Shown: positions 33,173 through 42,308 of the stretch, piece by piece
Numbering within the stretch: position 1 is the stretch's first letter
How the letters are laid out: every line of letters starts with the position of its first letter
Origin: Bacteroidales bacterium M5
GTDB taxonomy: Bacteria > Bacteroidota > Bacteroidia > Bacteroidales > Muribaculaceae
DNA length: 56,683 nt
Reading direction: 5' to 3'
NCBI GenBank assembly: GCA_001689535.1
Contig: LUJP01000096.1
Coordinates: 1 to 56,683, forward strand
Position numbers and translations under genes: made by a program
Notes under the pieces: model-generated
What the model was told of the DNA's origin: nothing
What the model saw: only the letters and a program-made list of their open reading frames with translations
Database searches by the model: none

Positions 33173-34681
33173 TTAGTGCATTCCTATTACTGTGAAAATC
33201 TCAGGGCTGAATGTGAAGCGGATCACATCGGCGAAGAAGTTGGGGAAACAGCCTATGGCGGCCACGCAGAGTATGAGGGTGATGGTTGATGTACGCTCCC
33301 ACCATTCTGCGTCGGTGAGGGTGAGATGATGCTTGTCGTAGACCGGACCGAACAGCAGCTTGCCTACCACGCGCAGGATATAGACTGCGGTTATCACGAT
33401 CGAGCAGCAGGCCACGATGGTGAATACGCGGTGGAACATGTCGGCATGTTCAAAAGAGCCTACGAAGATTGTCATCTCGGCCACGAATCCGCTCAGACCG
33501 GGCAGACCCAGAGAGGCGAAACCTGCAATCACGTAGCATACGGCGAGGAACGGCATTATCTGCATCAGACCTCCCATCAGGCGGATGTCGCGGGTGTGGG
33601 TGCGGCCGTAAATCATACCGATCAGAGCAAAGAACAGGGCCGTCATAAGACCATGGGAGAGCATCTGCATGATGGCTCCGGTCATCGCAGTGGTGTTGAG
33701 CATGAGGATGGCGAAGAGCACCAGACCGCAGTGGCTTACCGACGAATAGGCATTTATATATTTAAGGTCGGTCTGCACGCATGCGCTGAACGCACCGTAA
33801 ACGACCGAAATACCTGTAAGAATCAGGAATATCCATGCCAGATCGTGGGCACCCTCAGGCATAAGATAGATGGCCACACGGAAGCATCCGTAACCACCCA
33901 GCTTCATGAGCACGCCGGCGTGGAGCATGGATACGGCGGTAGGCGCTGAGGCATGACCGTCGGGGCTCCATGTGTGGAAGGGGAACATTGCGCCGAGCAC
34001 GCCGAAGCCCACAAATGTCATCGGGAAGAGGAAGTACTGCCAGTTCTTGTCGATGCTTGAATTGGCGGCAATCTCCAGAAGGTTCCAGGTGAGGGGTTCG
34101 CCGGCGGGAGCCGAATGATAATAGATGCCGATGAGGCCGAGCATGAGGAATGCCGAACCACCCATGAGCATCAGGGTAAGCTTCATTGCCGAATAGTTCT
34201 TATTGCCGCTGCCCCACACGCCGATAAGCAGGTACATGGGGATAAGAGCGACCTCATAGAACATAAACATGGTGAAGAGGTCAATCGAAATGAAGAATCC
34301 GAACACACCGGTGGAAAGCAGGATGAGCCAGAGGAAGAATTCCTTGGTCATGGGCTGGATTTTCCATGAGGCGAACGAGCCGGTGAGAAGTATTATCGAC
34401 GAAAGAAGAAGCATAGCCACGGAAATTCCGTCTACTCCCACCGCCAGATTGATATTAAGCGGCGTGAACCAGCTCCATGTTCCGGTGAAGAGCATGGGAG
34501 CGGTGAGGCCGGCTCCGCGGAGAGCGAGATACTCTACCAGCAAGTAGACCGACAGAGCCGTCAGCGCCAGCGAGCCTGTCACGGCCACGGCGCGGATCTG
34601 CCTGATGTTGCGGCACAGCCCTAAGGCGCCCAGCATCACCAGCGGTATCACCACAAAGTATATAAGTATATTTGAAAACAT
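33173..34681 (-). CDS. nuoM: NADH-quinone oxidoreductase subunit M
   Basis: 502 residues, a proton-pumping antiporter-like subunit of complex I. Around fourteen membrane helices. The conserved Glu in FMFYEVALIPMYLLIG, and the Lys in the PFHTWSPDGHASAPTAVSM region and after it (LMKLGGYG), are the channel residues. The gene follows nuoL after 61 bp; the motif AACCAATCA lies eight bases before its start codon. No separate promoter is seen. Confidence 0.97.
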   Translation of the reverse strand: MFSNILIYFVVIPLVMLGALGLCRNIRQIRAVAVTGSLALTALSVYLLVEYLALRGAGLTAPMLFTGTWSWFTPLNINLAVGVDGISVAMLLLSSIILLTGSFASWKIQPMTKEFFLWLILLSTGVFGFFISIDLFTMFMFYEVALIPMYLLIGVWGSGNKNYSAMKLTLMLMGGSAFLMLGLIGIYYHSAPAGEPLTWNLLEIAANSSIDKNWQYFLFPMTFVGFGVLGAMFPFHTWSPDGHASAPTAVSMLHAGVLMKLGGYGCFRVAIYLMPEGAHDLAWIFLILTGISVVYGAFSACVQTDLKYINAYSSVSHCGLVLFAILMLNTTAMTGAIMQMLSHGLMTALFFALIGMIYGRTHTRDIRLMGGLMQIMPFLAVCYVIAGFASLGLPGLSGFVAEMTIFVGSFEHADMFHRVFTIVACCSIVITAVYILRVVGKLLFGPVYDKHHLTLTDAEWWERTSTITLILCVAAIGCFPNFFADVIRFTFSPEIFTVIGMH

Positions 34682-34742
34682 AGTTACTATGATTGGTTAT
34701 TTTCTATTTGCACGAAAGATATTTGTATCATCACTCACACTG

Positions 34743-36752
34743 TCAAAGCAGGCATACGGCGGTTACCGTTCCGAGCAGGAGAGCGCCGATGAGATAGATC
34801 CAGACATACATCTGTACCCTGCCGCTCTGCAGGCCGCGGATAGCCCACGATACTTTGTTGGTGACTATTGCGAAGCCGTCCATGGTGCCGTCGATCACAT
34901 GGCGGTCAAACCATGCTATGGGGCGGCAGATACGGGCGAATATAATCTTGTGGGTGATAAACTGATAGAGTTCGTCCCAATAGAAGCGGTGGAAACACCA
35001 GCGCCAGAGTGCCGGGAATGCGCGCTGCATCTTGTCGGGGAGAGGATTTTCCTTGCGGTACATCACCATGGCGATACCTATGCCGATGATGGCTACCACG
35101 AGGCCCACTGTTGCCACGTTCCAGTTGAAGTGCTTCATGAAGTCGTAGGGCTCGCCGTTCCAGCTCACGAGGTTGCCGAAGGGAACGAAACCGGCTACGA
35201 CGCTCACTGCTGCCAGGACGATGAGGGGAACACTCATGGTCCAGGGCTGATCGTGGGGAGCGTGATGACCCTCGCGCACGGGATGCTCTTTCCACCAGAA
35301 GATGAGGAAGTAGAGACGGAACATGTAGAAGGCGGTCAGACCTGCCACAAGCGACATCCACAGATAGGCCACCCAGTTGTAGCCCATGCAGGCGCTCAGA
35401 ATCTCGTCCTTGGAGAAGAAGCCCGAGAACGGAATGATACCTGCAATGGCAAGACAGCCGATGAGGAAGGTGATGTGGGTGATGGGCATGTATTTGCGCA
35501 GACCGTGCATCTCGGTGTAATCGTTGCTGCCTATCGCGTGGATAAGGGCGCCGGCGCCGAGGAAGAGCAGAGCCTTGAACATTGCGTGGGTGAACAGATG
35601 GAACATGGATGCCATGTAGCCGAGGCCCTCGTGAATTTCAGGACGGGCCACACCAAGCGAAACCATCATGAACGCGATCTGCGAGATGGTTGAGAACGCG
35701 AGCACACGCTTGATATCTACCTGTGTGCAGGCCACCATTGCGGCATAGAATGCCGTGATGGCACCTACCACGGTGATGATCACCAGTGAGGTTTCCTCCA
35801 TGAGGTAGAGCGGGAACAGACGGGCCACAAGGTAAACACCGGCCACAACCATGGTGGCGGCGTGGATGAGGGCCGAAACCGGGGTGGGACCTTCCATGGC
35901 GTCGGGGAGCCAGATATGGAGAGGAAGCATGGCCGATTTACCCATGCCGCCCATGAATATCAGCACGAGCGCCCATGTGAGCACCGAGCCGCCCATGAAG
36001 ACCGGAGCGGCGCTTGAGGCGAAGATGTTGCGGATATGCTCGGAAGTGGCGATGTTGACCGCAAACACATTCGACGAATCAGCAACAGCGCTCGATGTGA
36101 GGTCTGTGAAATTGAATGTTCCGGTATAATAGGAGAGAATCAGAATGCCGATGAGGAAGCCGAGGTCGGCAAATCGGGTAACGATAAAGGCCTTCTTTGA
36201 AGCGGATACCGCAGAAGGCTTTATGTAATAGAATCCGATGAGCAGATATGACGAAGCGCCCACAAGCTCCCAGAAGATATACATCTGGAAGATGTTGGTT
36301 GCCACTACAAGGCCGAGCATCGAGAAGCTGAACAGAGCGAGGAAAGCGTAAAAACGCTGGAAACCGCGCTCATACACTCCGTGGTGGTCGCGCATATAGC
36401 CGTTGCTGTAAAGGTGGACCATAAACGAGATGGTGGTAATCACCACAAGCAGCAAGGCTGAGATCGGGTCGAGCAGGAATCCTATGCGAATCACGAGGTC
36501 CTTGTAGAACTGCAGCCAGTCAACGTTGAACACAACGTACTGCAGGTGCTGTCCTTCGGCGCTTACGAAATCGGGATTGCCCGAGAAGAAATAAGTGAAG
36601 GCAGTGATGTAGGCCAGGACGAGAGTCACTCCCATTCCGGCGGTGCCCAGGATACCGGCCATCTTATGGCTCATCTTGTTGCCGAGCAGACCCAGCAGCA
36701 GGAACATGAACAGCGGTATCGCAAGTATCAGTATTGGTAAAGTAGCTTCCAT
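34743..36752 (-). CDS. nuoL: NADH-quinone oxidoreductase subunit L
   Basis: 669 residues, the most distal antiporter-like subunit of complex I, with about sixteen helices and a long C-terminal part corresponding to the lateral helix and final membrane segment. Landmarks: FWELVGASSYLLIGFYY, MGKSAMLPLHIWLPDAMEGPTPVSALIHAATMVVAGVYL and SGFFSKDEIL. Length and motifs are normal. It is separated from nuoK by 6 bp, so the two are tightly coupled. Confidence 0.97.
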   Translation of the reverse strand: MEATLPILILAIPLFMFLLLGLLGNKMSHKMAGILGTAGMGVTLVLAYITAFTYFFSGNPDFVSAEGQHLQYVVFNVDWLQFYKDLVIRIGFLLDPISALLLVVITTISFMVHLYSNGYMRDHHGVYERGFQRFYAFLALFSFSMLGLVVATNIFQMYIFWELVGASSYLLIGFYYIKPSAVSASKKAFIVTRFADLGFLIGILILSYYTGTFNFTDLTSSAVADSSNVFAVNIATSEHIRNIFASSAAPVFMGGSVLTWALVLIFMGGMGKSAMLPLHIWLPDAMEGPTPVSALIHAATMVVAGVYLVARLFPLYLMEETSLVIITVVGAITAFYAAMVACTQVDIKRVLAFSTISQIAFMMVSLGVARPEIHEGLGYMASMFHLFTHAMFKALLFLGAGALIHAIGSNDYTEMHGLRKYMPITHITFLIGCLAIAGIIPFSGFFSKDEILSACMGYNWVAYLWMSLVAGLTAFYMFRLYFLIFWWKEHPVREGHHAPHDQPWTMSVPLIVLAAVSVVAGFVPFGNLVSWNGEPYDFMKHFNWNVATVGLVVAIIGIGIAMVMYRKENPLPDKMQRAFPALWRWCFHRFYWDELYQFITHKIIFARICRPIAWFDRHVIDGTMDGFAIVTNKVSWAIRGLQSGRVQMYVWIYLIGALLLGTVTAVCLL

Positions 36753-36758
36753 AGTGCC

Positions 36759-37070
36759 TTATTCTTTCATTTTGTTGAAATCGGTTACATCCACGTTCTT
36801 TATCGAACGATAGGCGTTGATGATGATTGCTATGGCCACGGCCGTTTCGGCGGCGGCTATCGCAATGGCGAAAAGCGTGAACATCATGCCTTCCATCGCC
36901 TGGGGGTAAAGATAGCGGTTGAACACCACGAAGTTGATATCTACGGCATTGAGCATCAGCTCAAGCGAAATCAGCATTGCTATCATGTTTTTGCGTGTCA
37001 CAAAGCCATAGACTCCGCAGCAGAACATTATCAACGCAGGCACAAGATAATAAATCATTGTTATTTCCAT
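36759..37070 (-). CDS. nuoK: NADH-quinone oxidoreductase subunit K
   Basis: 103 residues with three membrane helices. The conserved glutamates on helices two and three are present (MLISLELMLNAVDINFV; AAAETAVAIAIII), which form the half-channel in the membrane arm of complex I. The ATG at 37070 or the one four codons later (MIYYLVP) may start it. It lies 12 bp after nuoJ and 6 bp before nuoL. Confidence 0.95.
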   Translation of the reverse strand: MEITMIYYLVPALIMFCCGVYGFVTRKNMIAMLISLELMLNAVDINFVVFNRYLYPQAMEGMMFTLFAIAIAAAETAVAIAIIINAYRSIKNVDVTDFNKMKE

Positions 37071-37082
37071 AGCTGCAAGGGA

Positions 37083-37598
37083 TTATCTTTTGCGGGCGAT
37101 GACCACGCCGCCTATTATACATGCGAGTAACAAAACACTGATTGCCTCGAAAGGCAGAAGATACTGATTCTCACCTGTGCCCATCAGAGCCTCTCCGATC
37201 GCGTTCATCTTGGGATTTTCCATTGCCGGAAGGCAGGTGAACATCTGGGAGCAGCGGCTGAGCAGGGCGTAGAGTCCTGCAGCGAGCATTGCCACTCCGG
37301 CCACGAGGCCGAGAGTCTTGCGTTTCGACACAAGCTTCTCGCTGTTGCTTCCGGGATGCGATGTGAGAAGAATGGAGAATACAAACAGCACCACTATACC
37401 TCCGGCATACACTGCTATCTGCACGGCTCCCAGAAACTCATAGTCGAGCTTGAAATAGAGAGCGGCAGTGGCAAACAGTACGAAAAGAAGATAGGTGGCG
37501 GCACGCAGTATTTTCCTGGTGGTTACCGTCAGTACCGAAAAGATGATAATCGACAGCGCGATTATCACATACATAATGATACTTCCTACTGATTCCAT
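37083..37598 (-). CDS. nuoJ: NADH-quinone oxidoreductase subunit J
   Basis: 171 residues with five hydrophobic helices, a small membrane subunit of complex I. The segment VQIAVYAGGIVVLFVFSILL matches the third helix with its pi-bulge region, where coupling to quinone reduction takes place. The start is 69 bp after the nuoI stop, with AACCAATCA in the gap. It leads into nuoK. Confidence 0.93.
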   Translation of the reverse strand: MESVGSIIMYVIIALSIIIFSVLTVTTRKILRAATYLLFVLFATAALYFKLDYEFLGAVQIAVYAGGIVVLFVFSILLTSHPGSNSEKLVSKRKTLGLVAGVAMLAAGLYALLSRCSQMFTCLPAMENPKMNAIGEALMGTGENQYLLPFEAISVLLLACIIGGVVIARKR

Positions 37599-37667
37599 AT
37601 AATTACTTGATTGTTTCTTTCAATGATTGGTTTTTCCGGGGATCTGATTGCCCCGGGGGCCTCAGGT

Positions 37668-38333
37668 TCAGGCTTTGGGGGCCTCCCCTGCTCCGGCTTC
37701 GGGTGCCTTCGGTGCGGATTCTGCTGCCTTGGGAGTCTCGGCTGCCGGTGCGGGAGCATCCCCTGCGGCTGCGGCCTCGGCTGCCTTTTTGGCTGCAAAA
37801 GCAGCTTTTGCGGCGGCTATCTTGGCTTCCTTCTCTGCCTTTATGCGGGCCAGCTCCTCAGGAGAGAGTTCCGGTTCCGGAGGCTCGGGAAGATAATTGA
37901 GTTTCTTCACAAGTTTGTCGCGGGTGAACACTGCCTGCTCGAAGTCATTGCTGAACTCAAGAGCGTTCTGGGGGCACGATGTCACGCACAGCTGGCAGAA
38001 TGTGCAGCTTCCCAGATCATACTGATACTTGTCGAGCTTGCGCTTCTTCTTGCCGTCGGGCGTATCCACCATTTTGGTGGTAAGCGAAATCGTTCCATTA
38101 GGACAGTTGCGTTCACAGATGCCGCAGGCTATGCACTTATGGTGGCCGTCAGCATCGTATTTGAGCTGAAGAATGGCGCGGAAGCGCTCAGGCACATGCA
38201 CGGTCTCGCGGTCCTCGGGGTATTTTTCTGTGATTTTAGGGGTGACAAATTCTTTTCCCGTTACCTGCATGCCTTTTACAAGACTTGCGATACCGGACCC
38301 TAAAGACGAAAAATATTCTTTTACACTACCCAT
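37668..38333 (-). CDS. nuoI: NADH-quinone oxidoreductase subunit I with Ala/Pro-rich tail
   Basis: 221 residues. The centre holds two 4Fe-4S motifs, CIACGICERNCP and CTFCQLCVTSCP, which pass electrons to the terminal cluster in NuoB. Normal NuoI ends soon after the second motif. Here about 55 further residues follow, made of Ala, Lys, Glu and Pro (AKAAFAAKKAAEAAAAG, then APAPAAETPKAAESAPK). The tail is low in complexity and probably disordered. The gene sits 57 bp after atpG, so this is the point where the nuo order resumes after the ATP synthase genes. With no NuoEFG module encoded here, NuoI would be close to the electron entry point. Confidence 0.94.
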   Translation of the reverse strand: MGSVKEYFSSLGSGIASLVKGMQVTGKEFVTPKITEKYPEDRETVHVPERFRAILQLKYDADGHHKCIACGICERNCPNGTISLTTKMVDTPDGKKKRKLDKYQYDLGSCTFCQLCVTSCPQNALEFSNDFEQAVFTRDKLVKKLNYLPEPPEPELSPEELARIKAEKEAKIAAAKAAFAAKKAAEAAAAGDAPAPAAETPKAAESAPKAPEAGAGEAPKA

Positions 38334-38390
38334 GGGTTAAATGGTTTATTACTTAAATTATGATATTACAGTTGGATAATTCGATTGGTT

Positions 38391-39275
38391 TCATCTAACT
38401 TGACCGCCAAGTATGTCGAGGAGCTCGGTCGTGATGCTCTGCTGACGCAGCTTGTTGTATTCAAGCTGCAGCTGCTCGAGGAGTTTCTTGGCGTTGTCGT
38501 TGGCGCTCTGCATGGCCATCACGCGTGCGGCCTGCTCGGAAGCGCGGTTCTCGGTGAACACCTCCTGTGTCACTGCCATCAGGAACATCGGGAGCACCGA
38601 GCGGAATATGGTGTTGGCGTCGGGTTCGAAAATATACGGACGGCACTGCTCTTTGACGTCGGCCACGCGGAAGGTGTCCTCGGTCACGGGCAGCAACGGG
38701 TCGGATTGCGGACGCTGGCGGCCTGCGCTCAGGAATTTCATATACAGAAGTTCCACGCGGTCGGTCTCCGAGGCCAGGAAACGGCGCTGCAGTTTCTCGC
38801 AGAATATCTTCACGCCGTCGCCCGTGGTTTTGGAATCGCCCTGAGGCTCTACCCTCACGTTGCGGAGCGAGGCATCCTTCATCTTTCCTACGATTTTCAC
38901 CATTTTCGCACCTACGGGATAGATGTCGAAAGTGATGTCTGAACCGAATTTATCGCGCAGCGCGGCCATGCGGGCGCGGAGCTGCTTGAAGATGTTGACG
39001 TTATAGGCTCCGCACAGACCGTCGTCCGAGCCAAACACCACAATGCTCACATTGCGCACCTCGCGTGTCTCAGTAAGGGGTGAGGTGAAGTCGGCATCAG
39101 CCGTCAGCAGATTGCCGATTATCGACTCTATCTGGCTGCGGAAAGGCAGAAGGCGTTTGAGGCTGAGCTCGGCCTTGTGCATTTTGGCCGATGAAATCAT
39201 CTTCATCGCGCCGGTAATCTTCTCGGAAGATGCTACCGAGCCGATTCGTCCTTTGAGTTCGCGTAATGTGGCCAT
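38391..39275 (-). CDS. atpG: ATP synthase gamma subunit
   Basis: 294 residues. The central rotor shaft of F1. N-terminal ATLRELKGRIGSVASSEKITGAMKMISSAKMHKAE and the C-terminal RASEQAARVMAMQSANDNAKKLLEQL coiled-coil helices are typical; both lie within the alpha3beta3 hexamer. The middle holds VFGSDDGLCGAYNVNIF. It is the last ATP synthase gene in the block; the next gene, 57 bp on, is nuoI. Confidence 0.97.
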   Translation of the reverse strand: MATLRELKGRIGSVASSEKITGAMKMISSAKMHKAELSLKRLLPFRSQIESIIGNLLTADADFTSPLTETREVRNVSIVVFGSDDGLCGAYNVNIFKQLRARMAALRDKFGSDITFDIYPVGAKMVKIVGKMKDASLRNVRVEPQGDSKTTGDGVKIFCEKLQRRFLASETDRVELLYMKFLSAGRQRPQSDPLLPVTEDTFRVADVKEQCRPYIFEPDANTIFRSVLPMFLMAVTQEVFTENRASEQAARVMAMQSANDNAKKLLEQLQLEYNKLRQQSITTELLDILGGQVR

Positions 39276-39286
39276 GAAGCGGAGTT

Positions 39287-40867
39287 TTAGTTATTGGTGT
39301 ATTTTCCGGCTACGTCGCGTGCTGCCTCCTCGATGGCGGCGGTTACTTCATCGGTCAGTTTGCCGGCTTTTATATTGTCGAGCACCGTTTGCTGATATTT
39401 TGCATGAAGAAGAGTGAGAAGCGACTTCTCGAAGTCGGCCACACTCTCGGCGGGCACGTTTTCGAGCAGGCCTTTGGTACCGCAATAAATCACGGCCACC
39501 TCTTCCTCCACAGCCATGGGATGGTACTGGGGCTGGATGAGAAGGCGCTCGTTCTTGCGGCCTTTGTCGATCACGCGGGCGGTAACGGGGTCGATGTCGC
39601 CGCCGAATTTTGTGAACGATTCAAGCTCGCGGAACTGTGCCTGGTCGATTTTCAGCGTACCGGCCACCTTCTTCATAGGCTTGATCTGTGCGTTGCCGCC
39701 CACACGCGAAACGGAGATACCCACGTTGATGGCCGGACGGATACCGCGGTTGAACAGTGCGGTCTCAAGGAATATCTGGCCGTCTGTGATCGAAATCACG
39801 TTGGTGGGGATGTAAGCGGAAACGTCGCCTGCCTGAGTCTCGATGATAGGAAGGGCCGTTAGCGAGCCGCCACCTTTCACCATAGGCTTCAGGGCTTCGG
39901 GAAGGTCGTTCATCTGCGATGCTACCTCCTGGTTGTCTATTATCTTTGCGGCGCGTTCCAGCAGACGGCTGTGGAGATAGAAAATATCGCCGGGATAAGC
40001 CTCACGGCCCGAAGGACGCTTGAGGATAAGCGAAATCTCGCGATAGGCCACGGCCTGCTTGGAAAGGTCGTCGTAGACTATGAGGGCGTCGCGACCGGTG
40101 TCGCGGAAATATTCGCCGATGGCCACGCCCGCAAACGGTGCGTAGTAGCGCATCGACGCTGAATCGGAAGCGTTGGCTGCCACAACCACAGTGTAGTCAA
40201 GCGCTCCGTATTTTCTCAGGGTTTCAACGGTTGCAGCAACGGAGGAGGCTTTCTGGCCTATTGCCACATAGATGCAATATACGGGCTTGCCCTCTTCGAA
40301 ATTTTTCCGCTGATTGATGATTGTGTCGATAGCAATGGCGGTCTTGCCTATCTGGCGGTCGCCGATTATAAGCTCGCGCTGTCCGCGGCCTATGGGCACC
40401 ATGGAGTCAACAGCCTTGATACCCGTCTGCAGAGGCTGCTTCACAGGCTGACGGAAGATTACTCCGGGGGCTTTGCGCTCCAGGGGCAGACGCATGAGGT
40501 TTCCTTCGATAGGACCGCAGCCGTCTATAGGCTCGCCTAGAACATTGATGACGCGTCCCAGCAGACCCTCGCCTACGGGAATTGACGCGATCTCGCCGGT
40601 GCGTTTCACCGACATGTTCTCGGTAACCTTGTCGACATCGTTGAGCAATATAACGCCCACGTTGCTTTCCTCAAGGTTAAGGGCCACACCCTTGACGCCG
40701 TTTTCAAACTCCACCAGCTCGTTGGCGCACACATTGTCGAGTCCGTAGACATGAGCCACGCCGTCGCCAACCTCAAGCACGGTGCCGGTTTCTTCAAACG
40801 ACACTTTGGAGTTGACCGTCTCAAGCTGCTGCTTTAATATTTCCGAAATCTCGCTGGGATTTATCAT
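39287..40867 (-). CDS. atpA: ATP synthase alpha subunit
   Basis: 526 residues. Non-catalytic nucleotide-binding subunit of F1. Walker A is GDRQIGKTAIAID, and the family signature (PAINVGISVSRVGG) is present. Length is normal. It lies 10 bp after atpH and 11 bp before atpG. Confidence 0.98.
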   Translation of the reverse strand: MINPSEISEILKQQLETVNSKVSFEETGTVLEVGDGVAHVYGLDNVCANELVEFENGVKGVALNLEESNVGVILLNDVDKVTENMSVKRTGEIASIPVGEGLLGRVINVLGEPIDGCGPIEGNLMRLPLERKAPGVIFRQPVKQPLQTGIKAVDSMVPIGRGQRELIIGDRQIGKTAIAIDTIINQRKNFEEGKPVYCIYVAIGQKASSVAATVETLRKYGALDYTVVVAANASDSASMRYYAPFAGVAIGEYFRDTGRDALIVYDDLSKQAVAYREISLILKRPSGREAYPGDIFYLHSRLLERAAKIIDNQEVASQMNDLPEALKPMVKGGGSLTALPIIETQAGDVSAYIPTNVISITDGQIFLETALFNRGIRPAINVGISVSRVGGNAQIKPMKKVAGTLKIDQAQFRELESFTKFGGDIDPVTARVIDKGRKNERLLIQPQYHPMAVEEEVAVIYCGTKGLLENVPAESVADFEKSLLTLLHAKYQQTVLDNIKAGKLTDEVTAAIEEAARDVAGKYTNN

Positions 40868-40877
40868 TAGTGAAAAT

Positions 40878-41426
40878 TTATTTGCTGATAAGACTGATAC
40901 GCATTTGTTTTAACTCGTTACTGATTGAAGCATCGATACGCTCGTTGCCTACGCTCACGGTAAAGCCGCCTATCAGAGACGGATCCACCGATGTTGTGAA
41001 CTCCATTGTGGAGCCTTCGGGAAGATGCGACTTCACCATCTGCTGAAGCCGCTGCAGCTGGGCTGCGGGCAGAGGCGCCGCGCTCACCACCTTCACCACA
41101 TAAATGTGATGTTCGGTGCGATAAATCCGGCAGTAGGCGCGAGCTATGTCGGCCATCATGTCGGTGCGGCGGTTGCGGTCCAGAAGTTTGAGAAAATCTG
41201 CATAGACAGTGTCGTCCGGCGTTGCTCCCGCTGCCGTGGTCAGCAGAAGACTCTTGTCGGAGGCGGCAATATACGGGTTGGCTATTGCCTCCTGCAGTCC
41301 CTTCTCCCGGGAAAAGCTTTCCGCAAGGGCTGTCATCAGCCCGTAAAGACGCTTGTCGGCTCCCTTTTCGAGAGCCACCTTATAGAGCGCTTTTGCGTAG
41401 CGGCGGGGTATCAATCCTTCGTTCAT
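40878..41426 (-). CDS. atpH: ATP synthase delta subunit
   Basis: 182 residues. The peripheral-stalk subunit joining F1 to the b subunits. The N-terminal helical domain begins LIPRRYAKALYKVALEKG, and the C-terminal beta part contains SLIGGFTVSVGNERIDASISNELKQM, both typical of OSCP/delta proteins. It is 12 bp after atpF and 10 bp before atpA. Confidence 0.95.
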   Translation of the reverse strand: MNEGLIPRRYAKALYKVALEKGADKRLYGLMTALAESFSREKGLQEAIANPYIAASDKSLLLTTAAGATPDDTVYADFLKLLDRNRRTDMMADIARAYCRIYRTEHHIYVVKVVSAAPLPAAQLQRLQQMVKSHLPEGSTMEFTTSVDPSLIGGFTVSVGNERIDASISNELKQMRISLISK

Positions 41427-41438
41427 CGGGTCTATGCG

Positions 41439-41936
41439 TTAGTTTTGTTTCTCCATCTCGTCAAGCAGTGAATCCACAAGACGGGCCTGTGCCTTCTGGT
41501 CGCTGAGCTGGCCGCGAACCACTTTCTGGGCAATGTCGAGAGCAAACGAGCTCACCTCATTGCGGAACTGCTGCTGCGCTTCCTTACGCTCCTGCTCTAT
41601 CGACAGGCGCGCCTGGTCCATTACCTTACGGGCTTCCTGCTGGGCTTCGCGACGGGCCTCCTCGATGATCTGTGATTTCATCTTGTCAGCCTCCCGCAGC
41701 ATCTCGGCCTGCTGTTTGCGGGCTTCGGCCATATACTGTTCGCTCTGCTCGCGGGCATGCTCCAGCTGTTCCTTGGCATTCTGAGCATATTCGACGCCCT
41801 TGTCAATCAGATCGGCACGGCCTTCTACACCTTTGATGATTAAAGGCCAGCCCCATTTGTAAAGGATTAGGAAGACGATGGCGAAAGCCACGAACATCCA
41901 GAATATCAGTCCGACTTCAGGCGTGAATAGTTCCAT
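41439..41936 (-). CDS. atpF: ATP synthase b subunit
   Basis: 165 residues: one N-terminal membrane helix (VGLIFWMFVAFAIVFLILY), then a long charged coiled coil rich in Glu, Gln, Arg and Ala that forms the stator stalk. Normal length for a single-type b subunit; no second b-prime gene is present, so a homodimer is expected. It follows atpE by 64 bp. Confidence 0.95.
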   Translation of the reverse strand: MELFTPEVGLIFWMFVAFAIVFLILYKWGWPLIIKGVEGRADLIDKGVEYAQNAKEQLEHAREQSEQYMAEARKQQAEMLREADKMKSQIIEEARREAQQEARKVMDQARLSIEQERKEAQQQFRNEVSSFALDIAQKVVRGQLSDQKAQARLVDSLLDEMEKQN

Positions 41937-42000
41937 AAAAAGGGTTGTTTAGAGAAATCTTATTTATATAGAGAATTGCGGGTAATGCCGTACGGGGGCC

Positions 42001-42246
42001 TTACACGAACATTGAGAGGATGCAGACGATGATTGCGAACAGAGCCACACCTTCAACGAAGGCGGCGGTCATAATCATGTTGCTTCGGATGTCGCTTGAC
42101 GACTCGGGCTGACGTGCGATAGCCTCCATGGCTGCTGCACCGATTTTGCCGATACCGATACCTGCGCCGATTGTTGCGATAGCTGCGCCGATACATGCGC
42201 CAATACCGAGTTCACCTGCAATTGCTGCTAAAATCATTGCTAACAT
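42001..42246 (-). CDS. atpE: ATP synthase c subunit
   Basis: 81 residues forming two helices joined by the polar loop ARQPE. The first helix has the glycine-rich GAGIGIGKIGAAAM; the second carries the ion-binding Glu65 in FVEGVALFA. The sodium-type motif (Gln on helix one and Glu-Ser/Thr on helix two) is absent, so a proton-driven ring is expected. The gene lies 62 bp after atpB and 64 bp before atpF; the wider gaps may hold translation signals for the high c-ring copy number. Confidence 0.97.
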   Translation of the reverse strand: MLAMILAAIAGELGIGACIGAAIATIGAGIGIGKIGAAAMEAIARQPESSSDIRSNMIMTAAFVEGVALFAIIVCILSMFV

Positions 42247-42308
42247 AACTTTGTGGTTTTAATGTGGTTATTTATTTGATATTTGTTTATTTCTTATTCA
42301 GTTTCTTC

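Noticed and set aside
34605..35693. A 362-codon open frame on the plus strand
   Set aside because: Antisense to nuoL; its Glu/His/Gly-rich protein matches nothing and nuoL is certain.
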